DNA of 5,672 bases from an uncultured Eubacteriales bacterium (GTDB taxonomy: Bacteria > Bacillota > Clostridia > Christensenellales > Borkfalkiaceae), in the NCBI GenBank assembly GCA_905211955.1, contig CAJMCT010000066.1, positions 1-5,672 of the forward strand, in the 5' to 3' direction. This document shows positions 1 to 5,672 of the stretch, piece after piece; within the stretch, counting starts at the first letter, position 1; each line of letters starts with the position of its first letter. The position numbers and the translations under genes are program-made. The notes under the pieces are model-generated. The model was not told the origin of the DNA. It ran no database searches and saw nothing but the letters and a program-made list of their open reading frames with translations.

Positions 1-2169
1 TTTGCTTTTTCTTTTATAACCGTTTATTCTTAGCGCATTGGTGACTACGAATAGTGAACTTAAACACATACACCCAGACGATATTGCGGGGGTTAGCATT
101 AAGCCTATAAAACTAAACACACCGCCTGCTATTGGAATTGCTATAACGTTATATATAAACGCCCAGAAAAGATTGCCTTTTATAATCTTGTGAGATTTTT
201 TAGATAGTCCTATCATATCGGATACGGCTTTTGGGTTGCCCCTTACTATTATAACGTCCGAACTATCTATCGCAATATCCGTTCCCGTACCCATAGCAAC
301 GCCTACGTCCGCCGTGGATAATGCAGGGCTATCGTTTATTCCGTCACCCACCATTGCAGTGTAATAGCCTTTTTCTTTATACTCTATTACCGTTTGGGCT
401 TTTTGCTCTGGAAGTACACTTGCCTTATAATAATCAATCCCCGTTTCATCAACTACGGATTTTGCGCTTTCTTCGTTATCGCCCGTAATAAGAACAGTTT
501 TTATTCGGTTGTTTTTTAAGTCTTCTACCGCTTTAACACTTTCGGGTTTTAACTCGTCACAAACCCCAAATACGGCAAGCAAGTTATTTTCGTCCGCAAA
601 ATATACTGCCGAAGGCAAGTCGAATTTTTTACCGCCATTTTTGATTTTCTCTTTTACAGCATCGGACATAAGAGAGATATTCCCTACTCTATAACTTTTT
701 CCTTCGATTTTGCCAATTATTCCTTTTCCTATTACGTATTCGTAATTATCAAGCGCTTTATTTCCACCACCGCAAAACTGCATTATACACTCAGACAAGG
801 GGTGGTTTGACTTTTCTTCTAACGCATAAACTATCTCTAAAATTTCTTGGTCTTCTCTTTTAGAAAGGTTAATAAACTCCGAAACGGTGGGTCTACCTAC
901 CGTTAGGGTTGCCGTTTTATCTAAAAGAACGCAGTTTATATCTTTTGCTTTTAATAAACTTTCCGCATCCTTAAAAAGTACGCCAAGCGAAGCGCCTTTT
1001 CCTACCGCAACGACGACCGCAACGGGTGTTGCAAGCCCTAACGCGCAAGGACATGATATCACAAGAACGCTTATCGCGTAGCTTAGCGATTGGTAAACCC
1101 CTGCGCCTATTATCATCCATACGGCAAAGGTTATCAATGAAATGCCCGTCACTATCGGCACGAAAATACCTGCGATATTGTCGGCAAGTTTTTGAACGGG
1201 GGCTTTTTTGCTTCCTGCGTCTTTTACGATTTCTATGATTTTATTCATCATAGTTTCAGAGCCGACGTGTTTTGCCATAACCACGATATAGCCTTTTTTG
1301 ACTATACTTCCGGATATTACCTTATCTCCTACGGTACACTCTTCGGGGATACTTTCGCCCGTTATAGAAGACTTATCTAAACTTGCGCTACCTTCTATGA
1401 TTACACCGTCAATAGGAAGATATTCTCCGTTTTTTAGAACTACCCTGTCGCCTACTTTAAGTTTGCTTGATTTAACCGTAATTTCCTTTCCGTCTACTAA
1501 AATCGTAGCCTTGTCGGGAATAAGTTTTAAGAGTTTTTCCACCGCACTGCCCGTGCGCTTTTTAGACGCGTCTTCAAGCCACTTACCGAGCGTGACGATT
1601 GCAAGCACCATTGCCGATGCTTCGTAAAACACCATTACGCTATCGTAAACGCCAACTCCATACAAAATGGTCATAACAAGACTATATAGGTATGCGCAAG
1701 TTGACGCCGTGCATACCAAAGTGTCCATATTTGGCGATCTATTTATAACGGCTTTTATTCCGCTTATAAAATAGTGTCTATTTACAACCATTATTGCAAG
1801 CGATAAAACGGCTTGAACTGAAAGGTTTATTATCTCGCTCGGCAAAGGTACGCCAATCATCTTTCCCATTGAGAAATATAAAAGCGGAATTAAAAGAACT
1901 AAAGATATAAAAAACTTTGCCATTAGTGGACTTTTAGTTTTCTTAACACTATCTACCGCCACGTAGTCTTTTGCCGTGTATCCTAACTTTTCCACCCAAG
2001 ATATTAAGTTGTTTTCCGAAACGATATTTTCATCAAAAGAAACGGTCATAGAATTATCCATTAAAGAAACGGAAACCCTTTCTACACCATTTTGCTTTGA
2101 TATAAATTTTTCTATTCCGCTTGAACATGCGGAACAACTCATACCGCCGATTGAAAACTTTTTTTCCAT
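1..2169 (-). CDS. copA: Cu(I)-exporting P1B-type ATPase CopA, 3' end cut by window edge
   Basis: Pumps Cu(I) out of the cytoplasm across the cell membrane using ATP. The frame is open from ATG at 2169 to base 1 with no internal stop: 723 residues, probably lacking only the last few. Seen in order: one N-terminal heavy-metal-associated domain (about 1-67) with GMSCSAC (C12, C15); four membrane helices; actuator loop with TGES (270-273); CPC in the transport helix (C373, P374, C375); phosphorylation motif at D417, reading DKTATLT instead of DKTGTLT; HP dipeptide (456-457); TGDN (562-565); GDGIND (608-613); YN in the seventh helix (673-674); and M701-x-x-S704-S705 in the eighth. CPC, YN and MxxSS together are the known Cu(I) (P1B-1) signature, so Cu(I) is much more likely than Zn, Cd or Co. 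TM8 also has Cys at 700 and 702. The ATG follows AAAGG with 7 nt spacing. No CopZ or CsoR gene is visible; one could lie beyond the left edge. Confidence 0.95.
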   Translation of the reverse strand, partial: MEKKFSIGGMSCSACSSGIEKFISKQNGVERVSVSLMDNSMTVSFDENIVSENNLISWVEKLGYTAKDYVAVDSVKKTKSPLMAKFFISLVLLIPLLYFSMGKMIGVPLPSEIINLSVQAVLSLAIMVVNRHYFISGIKAVINRSPNMDTLVCTASTCAYLYSLVMTILYGVGVYDSVMVFYEASAMVLAIVTLGKWLEDASKKRTGSAVEKLLKLIPDKATILVDGKEITVKSSKLKVGDRVVLKNGEYLPIDGVIIEGSASLDKSSITGESIPEECTVGDKVISGSIVKKGYIVVMAKHVGSETMMNKIIEIVKDAGSKKAPVQKLADNIAGIFVPIVTGISLITFAVWMIIGAGVYQSLSYAISVLVISCPCALGLATPVAVVVAVGKGASLGVLFKDAESLLKAKDINCVLLDKTATLTVGRPTVSEFINLSKREDQEILEIVYALEEKSNHPLSECIMQFCGGGNKALDNYEYVIGKGIIGKIEGKSYRVGNISLMSDAVKEKIKNGGKKFDLPSAVYFADENNLLAVFGVCDELKPESVKAVEDLKNNRIKTVLITGDNEESAKSVVDETGIDYYKASVLPEQKAQTVIEYKEKGYYTAMVGDGINDSPALSTADVGVAMGTGTDIAIDSSDVIIVRGNPKAVSDMIGLSKKSHKIIKGNLFWAFIYNVIAIPIAGGVFSFIGLMLTPAISSGCMCLSSLFVVTNALRINGYKRKSK

Positions 2170-2185
2170 AATTTCGCCTTTAATG

Positions 2186-2214
2186 ATTATACCATAAATA
2201 GAGAGTTTTTTCAA
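2186..2214 (-). promoter_or_regulatory. copA sigma-A-type promoter
   Basis: Reading leftward, a -35 box TTGAAA (2214-2209) is followed after exactly 17 nt by a perfect -10 box TATAAT (2191-2186). Transcription should start near 2179-2181, giving a leader of only about 10 nt before the copA ATG at 2169. No riboswitch would fit. I see no CopY-type TACANNTGTA box. Any copper control would therefore have to act through sites overlapping this promoter or by another repressor such as CsoR. The assignment is by match and spacing only. Confidence 0.75.
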
Positions 2215-2215
2215 T

Positions 2216-2254
2216 AAAAAAACGGACTATGCGACAAGGCAAAATCCGTTTTTA
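2216..2254 (-). terminator. Rho-independent terminator of the feo operon
   Basis: The arms AAAAACGGA (2218-2226, plus strand) and TCCGTTTTT (2245-2253) form a perfect 9-bp stem around an 18-nt loop that can form a further 3-bp TGC/GCA helix. For the leftward feo transcript the hairpin starts five bases after the small gene's stop codon and ends in a run of seven U (2222-2216). The stem has few G-C pairs, so it may be leaky. The AT-rich outer arms also give a short U run rightward, but no gene points at it from the left. The copA -35 box begins one base after the U run. Confidence 0.8.
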
Positions 2255-2258
2255 TCTT

Positions 2259-2417
2259 TTATTCGTCTTTGGGTTTACAGTGATTGCACTTAGTACAGTT
2301 TGCGCAGTCGCACCCGCAAGACGTTTTTCCTTTCTTTTTATTTATTATAGAAACTGCGATTACCGAACCAACGATAAGTACGCAAGCAACTATAACTAAA
2401 ATTTCTATAAGCGACAT
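2259..2417 (-). CDS. FeoB-associated Cys-rich small membrane protein
   Basis: A 52-residue protein. Residues about 4-25 form one hydrophobic membrane helix (with C12), followed by a basic stretch NKKKGK (26-31), then a cytoplasmic-side tail packed with cysteines at 34, 36, 38, 41, 44 and 47 plus H46, in the pattern CxCxCxxCxxCxxC, ending in KPKDE. This matches the known family of tiny FeoB-associated Cys-rich membrane proteins found downstream of feoB in Firmicutes. The inferred role is binding or handing over Fe(II), or assembling the FeoB complex; the family's exact function is not settled. The ATG lies 1 nt after the feoB stop and is preceded by AAAGGTG inside the end of feoB, so translation is probably coupled. 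It is the last gene of the operon, followed directly by the terminator. Confidence 0.88.
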   Translation of the reverse strand: MSLIEILVIVACVLIVGSVIAVSIINKKKGKTSCGCDCANCTKCNHCKPKDE

Positions 2418-2418
2418 A

Positions 2419-4656
2419 TTAATTCACCTTTCTTTTTTTGTTATAAATTCTAATTGCAAAAAATACTGCAACTGCTACGCTTAGGTAAATAAATACCGTC
2501 CACCAAAAAGAGCCTATCAAGTACACCGCGGAAGAAACTATATAGGAAGTTATAAGCCAAAATAGTAGCGTCCACTTAAACGTAGATTTTTTAGCCATTT
2601 CGCCTTTTGCCGCAGCAACCGCTGCAAAGCAAGGAATAGTGGTCATATTAAATGCTATAAACGATAAAAGTGCGGGAAGTGTTATGCCTGTGCTTGCAAT
2701 CATAGTGCCTACGGCACCTACACCGCCGTCTAATTCCACGTCCAATACTACGCCAACGATACAAGCACCAAGCGTTCCCAAGGTTGAAACAACGTTTTCT
2801 TTTGCGATAAGACCTGTTATTGCAGCAACCGCAAACACCCAACCAAACGAAGATAATTGGCTTCCAAAACCAAGCGGTGTAAAGAGCGGTTGTATTAACT
2901 GTCCAAACCCTGCTAAAATACTCCTTTCCATTTCTTCGTCGGCTAAATATTGCCACGAGAAATCAAAGTGGCTTACAAACCAAATTACTATGGTAGACGC
3001 CAAAATTATAGTAAACGCCTTTTTGATAAAGTGCTTTGCCTTATCCCAAATAAGCATCATAAGGCTTTTGAATTGTGGTGCGTGATACGATGGCAGTTCC
3101 ATTATAAAGGGCGGAACATCACCTTTTAAGGTGGTTTCTCTCATAAGTATTACCGCAATTAGTGCCGTTATAACACCTAATAAATACATTCCGTAAGTAA
3201 TAAGGTCTACGTTTCCAACCCCAAAACTTGCAACTATTGCACCTGATACCGCCGTTAAAATAGGAAGTTTTGCTCCGCAAGAAAAGAATGGTATTACTCT
3301 GATGGTAGCAAGTTTTTCTTTTTCGTCTGCTAACGTTCTCGTATTTATCATTGCGGGAACTGAACAACCAAAGCCCATTATCATTGGCAAAAATGCTCTT
3401 CCCGATAAACCAAACTTACGCAAAGCACGGTCTAAAATAAAGGCTATGCGCGCCATATATCCACTGTCTTCCAAGATTGAGAAGAACATAAATAACACTA
3501 AAATTTGTGGCAAGAATCCTAAAATTGCAAAGATACCACCTAAAACACCGTCACAAATAAGTCCTGAAACCCATTCCGGACTTACCGAAAGAAGCGATGC
3601 CACCCCATCCGATATAAAGCCTGTTAAGACTTCCATTAAATTCATCAGCATTACACCGGGTGAATTTATTCCGCCACTACCAAATACGCCTTCAAACGCA
3701 GTGCCTTCTAAGGATACCCACCCTTCAGGCAAAAGTCCGCCTATAAATAGGAAGTTTTCCGAAAAGGTTAGGTGGAATATTGCAAATAGCACGAACAAGA
3801 ATATCGGTATTCCCCAAACCTTGTGGGTAAGTATTTTATCCGCTTTATCAGACGGTGTCACTATAAATTTATCTTTATTTTTCCTTTTTAACGTTGGGGA
3901 AAAATATTTTACTATGTATTTATATCTCGCATCGGCTATTAAAGCCTCAAAATCATCACCAAAAATCTCGTCTTTATGCGTTTCCTTAAACGCCTCGACG
4001 GTCTTTACGGTGTCTTTATGCATAAGCACTTCAAACTCGTCGAATTCGGCAAGTTTTACCGCGTGGAATAACGGGTTTTTAACACCGTGACCTTCAAGCG
4101 CAATCTTAATGTCGCTAATTAGGTGGGTAAGCGCGGTATCTTCTATTACCGTTTTTGCTTTGCGCTCTGTTTTGCTCGCTTCATACGCCCTTTCCATAAG
4201 TTTATCTAGCCCTTTACCTTTTAGAGCCGATATCTTAACTACGGGTATTCCAAGCCTTTTTTCAAGTTCGCTCGCATCGATTGCGTCCCCTCTTTTTTCT
4301 ACCGCGTCCATCATGTTTAGCGCAAGCACTACGGGAACGTCTATTTCCATTATTTGAGTCGTCAAATAAAGGTTTCTCTCTAAGTTAGTTGCATCTATTA
4401 TATTGATTACACAATCGGGCTTTTCGTCGAGAATATAATTTCTTGCAATAATTTCTTCTGACGTATAGGGCGATAGAGAATAAATGCCCGGCAAGTCGAT
4501 TATTGCAACCGGCTCTACACTCTTTTTGTATACGCCTTCTTTTTTATCAACCGTGACACCCGGCCAGTTTCCTACGTGCGCAGTCGATCCCGTTAAACTA
4601 TTAAATAACGTGGTCTTTCCACTATTGGGGTTTCCCGCTAGCGCAAATTTAAGCAT
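2419..4656 (-). CDS. feoB: Ferrous iron transporter FeoB
   Basis: Imports Fe(II) across the cell membrane, driven or gated by its fused N-terminal GTPase. It has 745 residues, within the family's normal range. The G domain shows G1 GNPNSGKTT (8-16), the G2 threonine in GVTVDKKEG (T35), G3 DLPG (54-57), G4 NMMD (114-117) and G5 ISA (142-144), then a helical cytosolic domain to about 275. The membrane part starts near 280 and carries the conserved FeoB cysteines: GFGCSVPA (C431), FFSCGAKLP (C460) and TIPCFAAVAAAKGE (C676), plus the GLIAKENVVSTLGTLGA segment. The C-terminus is a short basic tail (KKRK). The start ATG overlaps the end of feoA by 8 nt and has GGAGGT (4670-4665) 8 nt upstream. Nothing looks broken. 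Some FeoB-like proteins carry other divalent metals, but the feoA neighbour and intact motifs make Fe(II) the strong reading. Confidence 0.97.
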   Translation of the reverse strand: MLKFALAGNPNSGKTTLFNSLTGSTAHVGNWPGVTVDKKEGVYKKSVEPVAIIDLPGIYSLSPYTSEEIIARNYILDEKPDCVINIIDATNLERNLYLTTQIMEIDVPVVLALNMMDAVEKRGDAIDASELEKRLGIPVVKISALKGKGLDKLMERAYEASKTERKAKTVIEDTALTHLISDIKIALEGHGVKNPLFHAVKLAEFDEFEVLMHKDTVKTVEAFKETHKDEIFGDDFEALIADARYKYIVKYFSPTLKRKNKDKFIVTPSDKADKILTHKVWGIPIFLFVLFAIFHLTFSENFLFIGGLLPEGWVSLEGTAFEGVFGSGGINSPGVMLMNLMEVLTGFISDGVASLLSVSPEWVSGLICDGVLGGIFAILGFLPQILVLFMFFSILEDSGYMARIAFILDRALRKFGLSGRAFLPMIMGFGCSVPAMINTRTLADEKEKLATIRVIPFFSCGAKLPILTAVSGAIVASFGVGNVDLITYGMYLLGVITALIAVILMRETTLKGDVPPFIMELPSYHAPQFKSLMMLIWDKAKHFIKKAFTIILASTIVIWFVSHFDFSWQYLADEEMERSILAGFGQLIQPLFTPLGFGSQLSSFGWVFAVAAITGLIAKENVVSTLGTLGACIVGVVLDVELDGGVGAVGTMIASTGITLPALLSFIAFNMTTIPCFAAVAAAKGEMAKKSTFKWTLLFWLITSYIVSSAVYLIGSFWWTVFIYLSVAVAVFFAIRIYNKKRKVN

Positions 4657-4888
4657 TTGGATTTACCTCCAACGTAATACACAGAGCCTCCGATTTTCTC
4701 AAAGACAATTCATAACTTCTAACACTAACTTCAATAGGATCGCCAAGCGGTGCCTTCTTTCTTAAATATATTTCAGCACCGTTCGTTATGCCCATATCAT
4801 AAAGTCTACGCTTTATCTTCCTTTCACCGTCAACTTTAATAACGATTCCACTTTCACCGATATTAAACTTATCTAGCGTTTTATTCAT
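4649..4888 (-). CDS. feoA: FeoA family iron transport accessory protein
   Basis: A small cytoplasmic protein with an SH3-like fold, needed for FeoB activity in the systems studied. It has 79 residues, the usual FeoA size. Recognisable parts are the N-terminal GESGIVIKV, the central RRLYDMGITNGAEI (about 27-40) and the hallmark LGDPIEVSV followed by YELSLRKSEA (about 48-68). I chose ATG 4888 because GGAGGG (4897-4892) lies just upstream and the FeoA homology begins there. The frame stays open to an ATG at 4960, but that start lies inside the promoter's -35 box and its extra residues do not resemble FeoA. First gene of the feo operon; its end overlaps feoB, implying translational coupling. Confidence 0.95.
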   Translation of the reverse strand: MNKTLDKFNIGESGIVIKVDGERKIKRRLYDMGITNGAEIYLRKKAPLGDPIEVSVRSYELSLRKSEALCITLEVNPNA

Positions 4889-4891
4889 ACG

Positions 4892-4897
4892 CCCTCC
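4892..4897 (-). promoter_or_regulatory. feoA ribosome binding site
   Basis: GGAGGG on the minus strand, 3 nt before ATG 4888. The spacing is slightly tight, but the match is strong, and it fixes the feoA start against the longer open frame that begins at 4960. Confidence 0.8.
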
Positions 4898-4900
4898 AAA

Positions 4901-4920
4901 ATGTGAAAAATATTTCATAT
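4901..4920. promoter_or_regulatory. Palindrome 1, candidate operator in the feoA leader
   Basis: Arms ATGTGAAA (4901-4908) and TTTCATAT (4913-4920) around AATA; 7 of 8 positions are complementary, with the perfect core TGAAA-N4-TTTCA at 4904-4917. It lies between the predicted feoA transcription start (about 4925) and the ribosome site, where a bound protein would block elongation or open-complex formation. The same core recurs at 4969-4982. The likely binder is the divergently encoded TetR protein; this is inference from position and symmetry. Confidence 0.55.
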
Positions 4921-4931
4921 TTAACATCATT

Positions 4932-4960
4932 ATATTAACATTTTGATTTTTTAATGTCAA
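4932..4960 (-). promoter_or_regulatory. feoA promoter (extended -10)
   Basis: Reading leftward, a perfect -35 box TTGACA (4960-4955), a 17-nt spacer and the -10 box TAATAT (4937-4932) directly preceded by TGT, which gives the extended -10 TGn element. Expected start is near 4925, with a leader of about 37 nt. Being near consensus, it should be strong unless repressed, which fits the two palindromes lying on either side. A TATAAT three bases further on is at poorer spacing (20 nt). Confidence 0.72.
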
Positions 4961-4966
4961 CTAAAA

Positions 4967-4985
4967 TGTGAAACTTTTTTCAGGT
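4967..4985. promoter_or_regulatory. Palindrome 2, second candidate operator
   Basis: The core TGAAA-CTTT-TTTCA (4969-4982) has the same arms and same N4 spacing as palindrome 1. The shared left half is 11 identical bases, AAAATGTGAAA, at 4898-4908 and 4963-4973. The right flank (GGT) matches less well. Centres are 65 bp apart, about six helical turns. This copy sits just upstream of the feoA -35 box and about 16 bp upstream of the tetR -35 box, so one bound dimer could affect both promoters. Confidence 0.5.
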
Positions 4986-5000
4986 TTTTAAAATTTTTTC

Positions 5001-5029
5001 TTGATTTTTTTTGGTTTGTGTTATACAAT
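5001..5029 (+). promoter_or_regulatory. Probable tetR promoter
   Basis: -35 TTGATT (5001-5006), 17-nt spacer, -10 TACAAT (5024-5029). An overlapping alternative -10 TATACA (5022-5027) carries an extended TGT. Either would start transcription around 5034-5036, only a few bases before the ATG at 5039. The region from 4974 to 5012 is strongly T-rich. It is weaker than the feoA promoter and less certain. Confidence 0.45.
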
Positions 5030-5038
5030 TGTAATGAT

Positions 5039-5641
5039 ATGAAAAAGAACGTGAGAGAGCCAAGACAAGAGCGCTCTATTGAAAAGAAAAATAAGATAAT
5101 CGAAGCGGGCTACAAACTTTTTTCGGAAGTGGGATATTACGGCACTAATACCGCGGAAATAGCAAAAGAAGCAGGCGTTTCTACGGGAATAGTTTACGGA
5201 TATTTTCAAGATAAGCGTGATATTTTGATTTCGGTTTTAGAAATATATATAGAAAAGGTTTTTGCTCCGATATTAAAGTTTTTCGACACCCTTTCTTCCC
5301 CTGTTGATTTTAAGGAGATAATCTCTAAAATACTTGATATGGTTATATCCGTTCACAAAAAGAACCGTAAAATTCACGAGGCGCTTCACTCACTATCTTC
5401 AAGCGACGAAGCGGTTGACGGAAAGTTTATCGAACTTGAAGACGTTATTACAAAGCAAATTGCCGATAAACTTGCACGCATTGGTGTTGAGATTGATAAT
5501 CCGCTTGAAAAAATCCATCTTGCAATGGATATTATTCAGTCCTTTTCCCACGAATACGTTTTCGATAAGCACGAATACATTGATTACTTTGTTATGAGAG
5601 ATATGGTGTGCAAAACTATCGTATCTTTGTTTATTAGTTAA
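5039..5641 (+). CDS. TetR/AcrR-family transcriptional regulator
   Basis: A 200-residue DNA-binding regulator, normal family length, acting as a dimer in the cytoplasm. The N-terminal TetR helix-turn-helix is clear: IIEAGYKLFSEVGYYGTN (20-37), then AEIAKEAGVSTGIVYGYF (39-56) and DKRDIL (58-63). The C-terminal ligand and dimer domain (about 70-200) is helical and not assignable to a known ligand. It ends with an acidic and His-rich stretch, HEYVFDKHEYIDY (171-183), which could in principle hold a metal; that is speculation. ATG 5039 was chosen because the product then begins in a typical TetR lysine/arginine-rich lead-in (KKNVREPRQERS). A GTG at 5018 in frame would lie upstream of the predicted -10. 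Neither start has a Shine-Dalgarno site. It is divergent from feoA across 150 bp containing two matching palindromes, so autoregulation and control of feo are the natural guess. Confidence 0.9.
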   Translation: MKKNVREPRQERSIEKKNKIIEAGYKLFSEVGYYGTNTAEIAKEAGVSTGIVYGYFQDKRDILISVLEIYIEKVFAPILKFFDTLSSPVDFKEIISKILDMVISVHKKNRKIHEALHSLSSSDEAVDGKFIELEDVITKQIADKLARIGVEIDNPLEKIHLAMDIIQSFSHEYVFDKHEYIDYFVMRDMVCKTIVSLFIS

Positions 5642-5654
5642 TTCATTATATATT

Positions 5655-5672
5655 AAAGCCCCGACGGTTTCG
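5655..5672 (+). terminator. Possible terminator of tetR, right half outside window
   Basis: Thirteen bases after the tetR stop comes AAA then GCCCCGACG (5658-5666), then GTTT, then CG at the very edge. This is what the left arm, a four-base loop and the first two bases of a right arm (CGTCGGGGC) would look like. Only the left half is visible, so the hairpin is inferred. Confidence 0.4.

Noticed and set aside
1..2169. copA as a pseudogene, since no stop codon is found for it in the window and its key motif is altered
   Set aside because: I translated all 723 codons by hand: no stop or frameshift, and every other motif is intact. The stop simply lies beyond base 1.
2639..3085. Plus-strand open frame of 148 codons and a 102-codon minus-strand out-of-frame reading (2648-2956)
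   Set aside because: Both overlap the conserved FeoB membrane domain in other frames and resemble no protein; they are shadows of feoB.
3302..4090. Long open frame (262 codons) on the plus strand, antisense to feoB
   Set aside because: It lies wholly inside feoB, has no recognisable domain and no ribosome site, and its low-complexity S/P/K/N composition is typical of the reverse strand of a membrane-protein gene.
4902..4919. CRP-type site (TGTGA ... TCATA)
   Set aside because: The half-sites are 8 rather than 6 bases apart and the right half deviates; the TGAAA-N4-TTTCA palindrome, present twice, explains the sequence better.
4921..4941. Direct repeat TTAACAT (4921-4927 and 4935-4941)
   Set aside because: Short and AT-rich, within a promoter -10 region; too likely by chance to call as a separate site.
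4943..4960. FNR-like box TTGAT ... GTCAA in the feoA promoter
   Set aside because: The spacing is N8 rather than the N4 of FNR sites, and the right half is explained by the -35 box TTGACA.
4889..4960. N-terminal extension of FeoA from ATG 4960
   Set aside because: The extension covers the promoter, palindrome 1 and the GGAGGG ribosome site, and FeoA proteins are not normally that long.
4889..5038. Fur or DtxR/MntR box upstream of feoA
   Set aside because: I searched for the GATAATGATAATC-type and TTAGGTTAGGC-type patterns and saw no convincing match in the 150-bp region.
5018..5038. GTG at 5018 as the tetR start (seven extra residues)
   Set aside because: It has no ribosome site, the extra residues do not look like a TetR lead-in, and it lies upstream of the predicted -10 box.
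5021..5209. 62-codon minus-strand open frame opposite the start of tetR
   Set aside because: It is antisense to the conserved TetR DNA-binding domain, with no ribosome site or family resemblance.

Overview
The window reads as accessory metal-homeostasis DNA from a low-G+C Gram-positive anaerobe, most likely Clostridia. It is AT-rich (roughly 35-40% G+C by eye), and it has strong AGGAGG-type ribosome sites and sigma-A-type promoters. Its FeoA/FeoB pair is followed by a tiny Cys-rich membrane protein, an arrangement known mainly from Firmicutes. No species can be named from the sequence alone.

Layout, left to right. Positions 1-2169 (minus strand) hold a CopA-type Cu(I)-exporting P-type ATPase whose last few codons run off the left edge. 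Its reading frame is intact for all 723 visible codons. Positions 2170-2258 hold the copA promoter, immediately preceded by the terminator of the next operon. Positions 2259-4888 (minus strand) are a tight three-gene ferrous-iron uptake operon transcribed right to left: feoA (79 aa), feoB (745 aa, overlapping feoA by 8 nt) and a 52-aa Cys-rich FeoB-associated membrane protein starting 1 nt after the feoB stop. Positions 4889-5038 form a divergent control region. It has a strong feoA promoter and two copies of a palindrome, TGAAA-N4-TTTCA, flanking that promoter. Positions 5039-5641 (plus strand) encode a TetR/AcrR-family regulator. The last 15 bases look like the left half of a terminator hairpin cut by the window edge.

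How the parts fit together. FeoB imports Fe(II), FeoA supports FeoB, and the small protein probably helps hand over metal or assemble the complex on the cytoplasmic side. CopA exports Cu(I) and has its own promoter, so it is co-located with feo but probably separately transcribed. The divergent TetR gene and the duplicated palindrome suggest that the TetR protein controls feoAB. That would be unusual, because feo operons are normally controlled by Fur, DtxR-type or FNR regulators.

Most of the window is well-known biology. The points that deserve a second look are the TetR-feo pairing with its two operators, and an alanine in place of the near-invariant glycine in the CopA phosphorylation motif (DKTATLT). 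I see no CRISPR array, insertion sequence, tRNA or rRNA gene.
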